From Hahella sp050299855 (GTDB lineage Bacteria; Pseudomonadota; Gammaproteobacteria; Pseudomonadales; Oleiphilaceae), in NCBI GenBank assembly GCA_050299855.1, contig JBNKWQ010000005.1, forward strand, positions 62,001 to 126,000: a DNA stretch of 64,000 nt. Reading direction: 5' to 3'. The position numbers were made by a program, and so were the translations under genes. Positions 1 to 7,302 of the stretch are shown here, in pieces; positions within the stretch are counted from its first letter, which is position 1, and every line of letters begins with the position of its first letter. The notes under the pieces were generated by a model. It was not told the origin of the DNA. It did not search any database and was given only the letters and a program-made list of their open reading frames with translations.

Positions 1-296
1 AGAGGCGAGGCAATATTTTCGTACACGGTCAGGTTGGGATAGTTGATGAACTGCTGATACACCATGGAGATGTTGCGGTCTTTCACTGGTACGCCGGTGA
101 CATCGACTCCGTTCATCAAAATCTGGCCGGAGTTTGGACGATCCAGGCCAGCGATAAGACGCATCAATGTGGTCTTGCCGGCCAGGGTTCTACCCAGGAA
201 GACGTTAAACGACCCAGGCTCCAGGGTGAGATCGACATTGTCGATCCAGGTGACGCCATCTACAGAACGGCTGATACGTTTTAGCTCTAGGCTCAT
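1..296 (-). CDS. glpS: Glycerol ABC transporter ATP-binding protein, partial (GlpS-like)
   Basis: Only the first 98 codons are in the window; the gene continues past base 1. The ATG at 296-294 opens a nucleotide-binding domain with the Walker A variant GRTLAGKTT near residue 35 and a Q-loop (VYQQFINYPNLTVYENIASP) near residue 80. In most ABC proteins Walker A is GxSGxGKS/T; a TLAGKT form is typical of GlpS, which energises glycerol uptake with GlpT/GlpP/GlpQ/GlpV. The rest of the operon should lie to the left. It is divergent from a sigma-54 activator and has a sigma-54-type promoter about 75 bp upstream. The family call rests on the Walker A wording and on memory of the family; another CUT1 sugar/polyol ATPase is the alternative. 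Confidence 0.82.
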   Translation of the reverse strand, partial: MSLELKRISRSVDGVTWIDNVDLTLEPGSFNVFLGRTLAGKTTLMRLIAGLDRPNSGQILMNGVDVTGVPVKDRNISMVYQQFINYPNLTVYENIASP

Positions 297-369
297 AGGT
301 TATTCCGTTAAATTGTTTGATTTATTTTCGGAATTGTTCGAAATTAAATTTTTAAGTGTTTTTATAAAA

Positions 370-386
370 AGCAAAGCCTGGGCCAA
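370..386 (-). promoter_or_regulatory. Sigma-54 (-24/-12) promoter for glpS
   Basis: On the minus strand, bases 385-371 read TGGCCCAGGCTTTGC. This has the required GG at -24 and GC at -12 exactly ten bases apart, and fits the TGGCAC-N5-TTGC consensus well. The predicted start site is near 359, giving a leader of about 63 bases before the glpS ATG. The divergent neighbour encodes a sigma-54 activator with a GAFTGA loop. Confidence 0.72.
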
Positions 387-478
387 AATGGGATAAATAC
401 TTATGAAAATTTTAAAAAAATATTAAAAACAAAGGGATATATCTATTTTTGTGCACATAATGAGGTGTTGATGGTAGC

Positions 479-563
479 TTTTTGAAATGTTCAAAAACGA
501 AAAAATGTTGACAAGTGTTCAAACCAGAATCATGCTTTGAACACTATTTTGAACAGTGAACAC
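479..563. promoter_or_regulatory. Cluster of TGTTCAAA/TTTGAACA inverted repeats, probable activator binding sites (UAS)
   Basis: Three elements lie 100-180 bp upstream of the sigma-54 promoter: an 8-bp palindrome with 3-bp spacer (TTTTTGAA/TTCAAAAA, 479-497); a perfect 9-bp inverted repeat GTGTTCAAA/TTTGAACAC with 12-bp spacer (515-544); and TTTTGAACA (547-555) followed by a related GTGAACAC (556-563). The distance and dyad symmetry suit an enhancer for a Fis-type sigma-54 activator, which is encoded immediately to the right. Confidence 0.6.
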
Positions 564-590
564 GGTAAACACTGGTGCACACCGCAAAAA

Positions 591-2546
591 ATGAAAGTTA
601 ATAACAAGAAACTGGCACGAGCTCAGGCCATGAAAGAAGAGCCCTCCCATCGCGAGATGATCGAGGCTTCATGGCACCGTTGTGAGCAATATGGACTGAC
701 TCACAACAGCCCCCCTATCTATGGCACCCTATCCACTGGTGCCATTAGTGTTCTGCTGGATGAACATCAGCTACTGGTGAACACCACACAGAAAGAAGTG
801 CTTCCTTACTACGATCACATCCTTGCCAATTCCAAATGTATGATTGCACTTGCAGACCGCCAGGGGCATGTGTTGAACACCTGGGGAGATCAACGTTTTG
901 CTGATCAGCGTCATGGTCTGATGGTGGGCAATCAGTGGACGGAAGTCAGCACCGGCACCAACGCTATAGGCACGGCCATCGCTTCCGGGCAGGCGGTGCA
1001 GGTTGGACGGGAAGAACACTTTCTGCGGGCAAATCGCTATATGGTGGGGTCCGCTGCTCCTATATTTAATACCAACAAAGAAATGGTCGGCGTGCTGGAT
1101 ATTTCATCCGATGCCTATCTGCCGCAGGATCATACATTGGGCATGGTCAAGCTGATGACACTAACGGTGGAAAACCGGTTGATCATTAATGCTTTCGCCC
1201 GTGAACATACCCTGATTACCTTCAATACCAACATTGCTTCGCTGGACAGTCCCTGGTCCGGGCTGTTGGCCATTGACCACACCGGGCGGATTATTTCCGC
1301 TAACCGCCGGGCAGAAATCATACTGGCCCATGATCTGGCATTAATGAGTGTGGAAGACCTGTTTGATTGCAGCCTGCGTGTCTTGCGCCACCAACCTGAG
1401 GGAATGCCGCTGGAAGTGAATGCACTGGGTAAATATCGTATGCATGTCCTGGTCCGTGGTCCCGCCAGTGTCCCGTTGATTGCCCCGGATTTCAGATCTT
1501 CTGCCAACCACCCATCTCCCCGACCTGTTGCTGAGACTGATTTACCGGAAGATCTGGTGCCATTGGATAAACTGGAACATGGCGATGAGCGGGTCGGGCG
1601 CATGGTGCAACAAGCCTCCCGTATTATGGAGAAAGACATCCCTATTCTGCTTCACGGAGAAACCGGTTGCGGCAAGGAAGTGTTTGTCAGCTCCCTGCAT
1701 TATCACAGTAGCCGCGCCGAGTTTCCGTTGGTGGCTGTAAACTGTGCGGCCATTCCGGCTGAGCTGGTGGAGTCCGAGCTCTTCGGCTATGAGAAAGGGG
1801 CGTTTACCGGTGCCAGCGCCAAGGGGTCCGTCGGTCTGATTCGTAAGGCTCACAGGGGGACCCTGTTCCTGGATGAAATTGGTGAAATGCCGCCGAAGGT
1901 TCAGTCGCGTTTACTGCGGGTGTTGCAGGAACGCAAGGTGACCCCCCTCGGCTCCACGGAATCCTATCCGGTCGATATCAAACTGGTATCGGCGACCAAC
2001 CGTATCCTGAAAGATGAAGTTCGGGAAGGGCGGTTCCGTGAAGATCTCTACTACCGGATTTCCGGACTTAATCTGGAACTCCCGGCACTACGCGAGCGCA
2101 AGGATAGGAAGGCGTTGATTGATTATGTCCATCAGCGTTTAACCCAGGAAAGCGGCGAACGCTATGTGCCGCTGACTCCTGAAATTCTCGACCGCCTTTA
2201 TGAGCACCCCTGGCCGGGAAATGTTCGCCAACTGATCAGTGTGCTGAGTGTCGCACTGGCGATGGCGGATGGTGATCCTATCGAAGACTGGCACCTGCCG
2301 GATGATTTTTACGACGACCTGTCGCAAAAGCAGCCCACTGATATTATTTCAGAAAATGGCGCCGACAACATCGATGCTGCTGACTCCGCGAGCCAGGAAA
2401 GTGCAGTAAATCAGGACCGTCAGGAGGAAAGTCTGGAAAGTAAGATCGTACGCCTATTCGAGGAGCTGGATGGCAACGTTTCCCGTACCGCTAAAGCCGC
2501 CGGTGTCAGTCGAAATACGGTATACAAGTACACCCGGGAAGACTGA
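591..2546 (+). CDS. Sigma-54-dependent transcriptional activator, AcoR family (GAF-AAA+-Fis)
   Basis: About 651 residues. An N-terminal GAF-like sensory region covers roughly residues 40-180. The central AAA+ domain has Walker A GETGCGKE (about 356), the sigma-54 contact loop ELFGYEKGAFTGA (about 400) and Walker B GTLFLDEIGEM (about 422). A C-terminal Fis-type helix-turn-helix ends in GVSRNTVYKY. There is no receiver domain, so it should sense a small ligand directly, like AcoR/DhaR-type regulators of acetoin and glycerol use. A TTG at 537 also opens this frame, but it falls inside the palindromic UAS; ATG 591 (or 630) is more plausible although neither has a strong ribosome site. From context it probably activates the divergent glycerol importer and perhaps itself. 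Confidence 0.85.
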   Translation: MKVNNKKLARAQAMKEEPSHREMIEASWHRCEQYGLTHNSPPIYGTLSTGAISVLLDEHQLLVNTTQKEVLPYYDHILANSKCMIALADRQGHVLNTWGDQRFADQRHGLMVGNQWTEVSTGTNAIGTAIASGQAVQVGREEHFLRANRYMVGSAAPIFNTNKEMVGVLDISSDAYLPQDHTLGMVKLMTLTVENRLIINAFAREHTLITFNTNIASLDSPWSGLLAIDHTGRIISANRRAEIILAHDLALMSVEDLFDCSLRVLRHQPEGMPLEVNALGKYRMHVLVRGPASVPLIAPDFRSSANHPSPRPVAETDLPEDLVPLDKLEHGDERVGRMVQQASRIMEKDIPILLHGETGCGKEVFVSSLHYHSSRAEFPLVAVNCAAIPAELVESELFGYEKGAFTGASAKGSVGLIRKAHRGTLFLDEIGEMPPKVQSRLLRVLQERKVTPLGSTESYPVDIKLVSATNRILKDEVREGRFREDLYYRISGLNLELPALRERKDRKALIDYVHQRLTQESGERYVPLTPEILDRLYEHPWPGNVRQLISVLSVALAMADGDPIEDWHLPDDFYDDLSQKQPTDIISENGADNIDAADSASQESAVNQDRQEESLESKIVRLFEELDGNVSRTAKAAGVSRNTVYKYTRED

Positions 2547-2567
2547 ATTTTTGGTTTGTTCCGGAAC

Positions 2568-3389
2568 CTAGTGCAACTGAAAGCTGATAGGAATGGCCAG
2601 GGTCAGCAGGTTTTTGTCTATTTCCGGTGGAATGGGTTCAAATCTCCCCAGTGATTTCACCGTGTCCAAAGCAGCTTCATCAAGCAATGGATAGCCGGAG
2701 CTTTCCCGTAATTGTATTGAACTCAAGGTACCTTCCTGATGCAGACTGAACTCAACCCAGGCAGTGCCTTCCTGTCTGCGGCGTCGGGCGCGGTTGGGAT
2801 AGCGCATGGCTTCTTGTAAGGCCTTGTGCAGAGCCGCCAGGTATTCGTTTCTAATTTCAGGATCAATGACATTAGCATTGACTGATGGTGCCTGTTCTAC
2901 GGTGGCAGGTTTTTGGGCTGAAGCCGGCGTTGGGGAAGGCTCGATTGGTTCCTCAGGCGTTTCAGTCCGTGTCGACTCGCTGTGTTCAGCCTTTTCTGCT
3001 AACTGCATCTGAGGTGCTTCCTCAGTAACGGGTGGAAGCTGAGGAACTATGTTCTTCTTGATTGGTTTATTTGGTTCAAGCGGTGCAGTTTTTTGTGTTG
3101 CTACAGACTCCGTTTGCACCAGATCTTCGGATGCTTCAGTTACAGATTCATGATTCTGCGTCGGGAGTGTCGGCTCTACTGCCGGCGGAGCGACTGTTTC
3201 CTCTAAGGCTTCTGTCGTTGGCTGGTTGGCTGCCAACGGCTGTGACCAGTTGATCTGGCTAATGTTTATAGCGACTGGCGTACCTTCTGGTGGCGATCCA
3301 GGCTTATTCTGGTACCACCAAAGTCCGGCGGCCACCAGTGACGAGTGGAGAATCAGTGCCGTGCTGAATCCAACGCGGTGGTGTCTCAT
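2568..3389 (-). CDS. tonB: TonB energy transducer protein
   Basis: 273 residues. An N-terminal anchor helix (residues about 7-26) is followed by a long Pro/Glu/Thr-rich periplasmic spacer (30-180) and a C-terminal TonB domain (195-273) with the typical segment SSGYPLLDEAALDTVK. TonB carries proton-motive energy from ExbBD to outer-membrane receptors. It is the last gene of exbB-exbD-tonB; its ATG overlaps the exbD stop by four bases. Position beside the siderophore genes and downstream of a Fur-like box suggests it mainly serves the IutA-like receptor. Confidence 0.9.
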   Translation of the reverse strand: MRHHRVGFSTALILHSSLVAAGLWWYQNKPGSPPEGTPVAINISQINWSQPLAANQPTTEALEETVAPPAVEPTLPTQNHESVTEASEDLVQTESVATQKTAPLEPNKPIKKNIVPQLPPVTEEAPQMQLAEKAEHSESTRTETPEEPIEPSPTPASAQKPATVEQAPSVNANVIDPEIRNEYLAALHKALQEAMRYPNRARRRRQEGTAWVEFSLHQEGTLSSIQLRESSGYPLLDEAALDTVKSLGRFEPIPPEIDKNLLTLAIPISFQLH

Positions 3390-3763
3390 GAGGCCCGTTT
3401 AGCCACGATGGAAACATCCTGGAAGTTCTCACTTTTGAGGATGTCTGTCACTTCCACAAAACGCCGGAACACGGTTTCGGCATCAACCAGTAATTTCAAA
3501 GGCCGGGGCTGTAGTCCACTGAGGCGGATGTGCAGACCCTCCAGACTGATTGGCTCATCATTCCAGTAGAGCCTTTCGTCCGAGGCAATGATGAGGGTAA
3601 TGTCGATTGTATCCCGCTGGGGCGTTTCCACCTGTTGGGACTCTGGCAGAGACACAGGAATACGTCCCTGAACGACAAATGTGGCTGTGGTCAGGACAAT
3701 GGCCAGCAGCACCAGCATGATGTCGATAAAGGGAATGACATTAATTTGATCGAACTTTTTCAT
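3386..3763 (-). CDS. exbD: ExbD/TolR-family biopolymer transport protein
   Basis: 125 residues from the ATG at 3763, which overlaps the exbB stop as ATGA; a longer reading from 3808 would sit inside exbB. It starts MKKFDQINVIPFIDIMLVLL, the family signature: one transmembrane helix carrying the proton-relay Asp in the segment PFIDIMLVLL. A periplasmic domain follows. It forms the proton channel with ExbB and drives TonB. Confidence 0.9.
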   Translation of the reverse strand: MKKFDQINVIPFIDIMLVLLAIVLTTATFVVQGRIPVSLPESQQVETPQRDTIDITLIIASDERLYWNDEPISLEGLHIRLSGLQPRPLKLLVDAETVFRRFVEVTDILKSENFQDVSIVAKRAS

Positions 3764-4209
3764 CGCGCCGCAGCATCCAGCTGCGGTGACTGATGAAGTG
3801 CCCGCCATTGCGCCTGCTTGACCTCTATCTTACGGTTCAGGCCATTGACCAGAATGATGGTCGGAATAGCGACGGCCAGTCCCAGAGCGGTAGCTTTTAA
3901 AGCCAGGGCCAGCCCGCTCATCACGGTGCTGACATCCACCTGCCCCTTTTGGCCCATGTCATAGAAAGTCAGTAGAATCCCTGCCACTGTACCCAACAAA
4001 CCGATATAGGGTGCGTTGGCGCCGATACTGTACAGAGTAGTGATATTGCGGCTGAGATCTACGGTCAGGGTGTCGTAACTGGAATAACTGTTAACCGGCA
4101 ACTGCTTCAGATAGAGCACACGCTCCACACCCAACCAGACCACGATAAAACTCATACTGCCCAGTATGCTGAATACGGCAATATCCAATAGCGTGGACAA
4201 AGATTCCAC
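3760..4209 (-). CDS. exbB: ExbB/MotA/TolQ-family proton channel protein
   Basis: 149 residues, at the short end for the family. It begins with GTG at 4209, preceded by AGGAGG. A first membrane helix (residues about 8-27) and two helices around 70-135 are visible, with the conserved stretch YIGLLGTVAGILLTF and the polar GLALALKATALGLAVAIP helix. It partners ExbD and TonB. First gene of the operon, with a Fur-like box upstream at 4276-4308. Confidence 0.9.
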   Translation of the reverse strand: MESLSTLLDIAVFSILGSMSFIVVWLGVERVLYLKQLPVNSYSSYDTLTVDLSRNITTLYSIGANAPYIGLLGTVAGILLTFYDMGQKGQVDVSTVMSGLALALKATALGLAVAIPTIILVNGLNRKIEVKQAQWRALHQSPQLDAAAR

Positions 4210-4275
4210 AAAGCCTCCTGTTGATAGCTTTTAACCTGAGATTAAATAGGTCTTGGCCTGTTGATTCTAATGTCT

Positions 4276-4308
4276 GATAATCATACTCATATGATAATGA
4301 ATATCAAT
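4276..4308. promoter_or_regulatory. Fur-like box between exbB and the 4344 gene
   Basis: The stretch holds overlapping GATAATCAT and ATGATAATGAATATC elements, close to the GATAATGATAATCATTATC Fur consensus. It lies about 70 bp upstream of exbB and about 40 bp upstream of the divergent ORF, so it could repress both. Confidence 0.65.
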
Positions 4309-4343
4309 AGTATTTGTGGTGATCTAGTTTTGGAGATTCGTAT

Positions 4344-4796
4344 ATGCAGGTTCCTTCCGCTTTCAATTATCCCAACCATTCAGGCGGCATTGTGGTCAAC
4401 GATGAGCACTGGCCGTTTTTGTGGGTACGATTCACCGGTGTGGTTTCCATGCCCGATGTGGATCAGTGGCTTGAGCTGATGGATCAGGCCCTGGAGCGTG
4501 CCAGGCCTTATGTGATGGTGATGGAAAATAGTTCGCTCTCCGACTTTCCATTAGAAGGCAAAAAACATCAGGTCCTTTGGTTTAAGTCTAACCGCCGGCA
4601 AGTGGCCGCTCACTGCCGGGGAATTGTCAGAATTGCCAGGGATCAGCAGCAGGCTGACAAGTTGCTACGACCACAAGTTCAAAAAGCCTTCCCATGCCCG
4701 ATGCGAGTGGTATTCACCTTTGATGAAGCGCTGCGAGTTGGTATTGATCTGCTTAATGAAAAAACAGGGGTAACTAGTCAAAACTGCGCGAGCTAA
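4344..4796 (+). CDS. Conserved-looking hypothetical protein in the iron locus
   Basis: 150 residues, cytoplasmic, with no signal peptide or membrane helix. The opening (WPFLWVRFTGVVSMPDVDQWLELMDQAL) alternates hydrophobic strands and helices in the manner of a STAS-like or ferredoxin-like alpha/beta fold, but I do not recognise the family. It is divergent from exbB, shares the Fur-like box at 4276-4308 and converges on the receptor gene, so it is probably iron-regulated. No catalytic motif is visible. Confidence 0.6.
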   Translation: MQVPSAFNYPNHSGGIVVNDEHWPFLWVRFTGVVSMPDVDQWLELMDQALERARPYVMVMENSSLSDFPLEGKKHQVLWFKSNRRQVAAHCRGIVRIARDQQQADKLLRPQVQKAFPCPMRVVFTFDEALRVGIDLLNEKTGVTSQNCAS

Positions 4797-4825
4797 TTCC
4801 ATTTGCTTCTGAAACTACCTGAGAA

Positions 4826-4856
4826 ACCGTGCCAACAGTTCCTGTGTCGGCACGGT
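4826..4856. terminator. Hairpin between convergent genes
   Basis: ACCGTGCC at 4826-4833 pairs with GGCACGGT at 4849-4856 (15-base loop) between the stop of the 4344 gene and that of the receptor gene. There is no clear T-run, so it is only a possible bidirectional terminator. Confidence 0.4.
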
Positions 4857-4887
4857 CATGAACAAGACTAAGCGGGACTGGGCAGTA

Positions 4888-7182
4888 TTAATAGGTAACG
4901 CTGTAACCTAAAGTCAGTGTACGTCCCTGGGCGCTTAGGGCTGAAGGGGACCCGTAAGTCGCTTCCGCCCACTGGGAGTAGACTGTCTTGTAATCCCGGT
5001 CAAACAGGTTGCTGATGCCGGCGTTGAGTTCACCTACCGGTAGATCAAAGCGGCCGAGCAAGTCCACTATCAGGAAGCCTTCAATGGGTTTGACGGTGTT
5101 CATGTCACCGGAGCTGTCGAAGTCTGCGCCCTTTTCATAATCCTGAACCTTCAGGGCTTGCAGCCTTAGACTGTAAGCATCGGCGACATAGCCGACATAG
5201 GTGGTGATCTTTTCAGGAGCCACTTCACTGGCATCCAGATCCAGCCAGGTACCAGTTTCGGCATCTTGTGTGCGACCTTCAGTAAAGGCATAAGTGGCAC
5301 CTGTGACAACGTTATCGGTGACATAGATATCCAGGGTGGCTTCGACGCCATAGATGCGTTTCTGCTGTTCAAGCATATCCACGGAATAGTCAGAATTGAA
5401 GACAACCGTTTTGTCAGATTTGTTGTAAAAGGCAGTCACAGATGCCTGTACCGGTTGCCAGTGACCGCGCCAGCCCATCTCATAACTTTTCACTTTCATC
5501 GCTTCCAGATTAACCTCGTCGATGGTGGTGAATGCGCCAACCACAGGCACCAGCTGGCTGGTTTCGGCAATCGCATTGCGCAGCAGTCGGGCTGTGTCCG
5601 GCAGTTCATAACCTTCTGCATAGTTAATGAATACTTCATGCTCAGGGTTGATCCGATAAATGGCGCCGGTATTGACCAAGAGCGCGTCATAATCGACGTT
5701 GCCACCTTCCAGCTCTGTCGGAGTAAAGGCATCCGGCAAACCGGAAGCGGCATAGGCTTGATCAATCAGTGATTCATAAGGAGATGTGAAGTCGCTGATA
5801 TCCTGGTCAATCACTTCATAGCGCAGGCCGAGCTGTAAAGTGAGGGCATCCACCGGCGTATAGGAGGACTGTAAAAATCCGGCCAGAGTATGGGTCTCCA
5901 CATTTGGGCCATAGCCATATTCCAGCCCGGTGGGTTCATAGACAAGGCCATCAGACATCAGGAAAGTTAGCCGATCGTAGCTTTTAGCTCTTTGCGAGCC
6001 TTTTTCTATCTCATAGTCAGCTCCCCAGACCAGGTTTACCTGCTCAGTTACGGGAGTATCAAATACGGCTTTTGTACCCCAGACTTCTGATTCACTGACA
6101 GACTGATTCACGACTAACCGGTTAACTGTAGGTACCCCGGGCAGTGCGGGGAGAAATTGCGGAAACGGGTAAAATTTATATTCACGCTGGCGATAGTAAC
6201 CCAGAAGATGAAAGCTGCCGCCCAGAATGTCCTGATCGTTGAACGATAGCGAGTAGGCATCCCGGTTGCTATAGGGTTGGTCGTCAAGATCCAGTCCGTC
6301 AACCGCAACGGTATCGAATTGGAGGGCACCACCGGATTGAATATAGGCCGCATTGGGCCCGTAATTGGGACCGTAGTCCGTGTCCATTTCGTCCCGGAAC
6401 CATTCGACTGATAACTGAATATCCTGAGACTCGTTCAACTGGTAACCGCCCTTGAACAGGATGTCTCGGCTATCAGTGTCCTCCCGGCCGATCTGGGCAG
6501 GTTCGGGCGCGATGCGATCACCATTGCTGTCGTAGTTACCGTAACGTTCTTCATAATTGGCATTGAAGAACAGGTTCAAGTCACCTTCCTTGACGGCAAT
6601 ACTCTGATTGACGTCGTAGCGGTTGATACGCTTTTTAGCCCTGGACATGGGGGCAGATGCACTGACACCGGTCGTAAATTGAACGCCGTCTTCCCTGGCC
6701 GCTTTGGTGATGATATTGATCACCCCGCCGGCGCCTCCTGAGCCATAAATTGCGCTGGAACCGGAAATAACTTCGATACGCTCAATGATATCTGTCGATA
6801 GAGTATTCAACTGGCGGCTGACACTGCGGTTTTCAATTTGTGGAACGCCGTCGATTAAAAGTAGCACATCACGGCCACGGATAGTCTGAGTAAAGTCAGT
6901 GGAGATCTGAGTGCTGGTACCCATGCCAGGCACCAGACGGCCCAGAATGTCTGCTACGGTGGCGCCGGTAGCGGTCTGTTCGGCGAGCTGCTCGCCGTCG
7001 ATGACCTGCACGGTCTGGGGGATTTCAGAAATGGATTGTGATGTTCGTGACGCGGTGACGAATAGATCGTCCAGGACGACGGTTTCGTCGGAATAGGCCA
7101 GGCCCGGCACCACGCTGCCTACGACAAATGCGCCAGTCACACCGGCGCGTTTAAGTTGTGATGGTCGACGGGGATGTTTCAC
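4888..7182 (-). CDS. iutA: TonB-dependent ferric-siderophore receptor, IutA-like
   Basis: 764 residues from a GTG (7182) preceded by AGGAG. A signal peptide covers residues 1-30. The TonB box region (ETVVLDDLFVTASR) is followed by a plug domain (about 45-165) with LLLIDGVPQIENRS and RIEVISGSSAIYGSGGAGG, then a 22-strand-type barrel ending in an aromatic-rich C terminus (GRTLTLGYSVTY). The plug closely follows the layout of the E. coli aerobactin receptor IutA. It should bind and import the ferric siderophore made by the iucABCD genes. A Fur-like box lies about 55 bp upstream. The substrate is inferred from context. Confidence 0.85.
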   Translation of the reverse strand: MKHPRRPSQLKRAGVTGAFVVGSVVPGLAYSDETVVLDDLFVTASRTSQSISEIPQTVQVIDGEQLAEQTATGATVADILGRLVPGMGTSTQISTDFTQTIRGRDVLLLIDGVPQIENRSVSRQLNTLSTDIIERIEVISGSSAIYGSGGAGGVINIITKAAREDGVQFTTGVSASAPMSRAKKRINRYDVNQSIAVKEGDLNLFFNANYEERYGNYDSNGDRIAPEPAQIGREDTDSRDILFKGGYQLNESQDIQLSVEWFRDEMDTDYGPNYGPNAAYIQSGGALQFDTVAVDGLDLDDQPYSNRDAYSLSFNDQDILGGSFHLLGYYRQREYKFYPFPQFLPALPGVPTVNRLVVNQSVSESEVWGTKAVFDTPVTEQVNLVWGADYEIEKGSQRAKSYDRLTFLMSDGLVYEPTGLEYGYGPNVETHTLAGFLQSSYTPVDALTLQLGLRYEVIDQDISDFTSPYESLIDQAYAASGLPDAFTPTELEGGNVDYDALLVNTGAIYRINPEHEVFINYAEGYELPDTARLLRNAIAETSQLVPVVGAFTTIDEVNLEAMKVKSYEMGWRGHWQPVQASVTAFYNKSDKTVVFNSDYSVDMLEQQKRIYGVEATLDIYVTDNVVTGATYAFTEGRTQDAETGTWLDLDASEVAPEKITTYVGYVADAYSLRLQALKVQDYEKGADFDSSGDMNTVKPIEGFLIVDLLGRFDLPVGELNAGISNLFDRDYKTVYSQWAEATYGSPSALSAQGRTLTLGYSVTY

Positions 7183-7234
7183 GGTTTTCTCCTGCAGATG
7201 TTGTTAAAGGATGAGCGCTTTACTAAATATATGA

Positions 7235-7256
7235 ATTTGATAATCATTCGCATTAA
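7235..7256. promoter_or_regulatory. Fur-like box upstream of the receptor gene
   Basis: The core TTTGATAATCATTCGCATT matches about two thirds of the Fur consensus, in an AT-rich segment between the importer permease gene (ends 7303) and the receptor start (7182). Confidence 0.65.
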
Positions 7257-7302
7257 AAATTAAAGACAGCAGGGCATACGTTTAGCTCCAGAGAAGTTGT
7301 CA

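Noticed and set aside
575..640. Possible sigma-54 promoters (TGGTGCACACCGC and TGGCACGAGCTCAGG) for the activator
   Set aside because: The first has 8 rather than 10 bases between GG and GC; the second has GG instead of GC at -12.
1130..1639. 169-codon minus-strand open frame
   Set aside because: Antisense to the sigma-54 activator; Ser/Arg-rich shadow translation.
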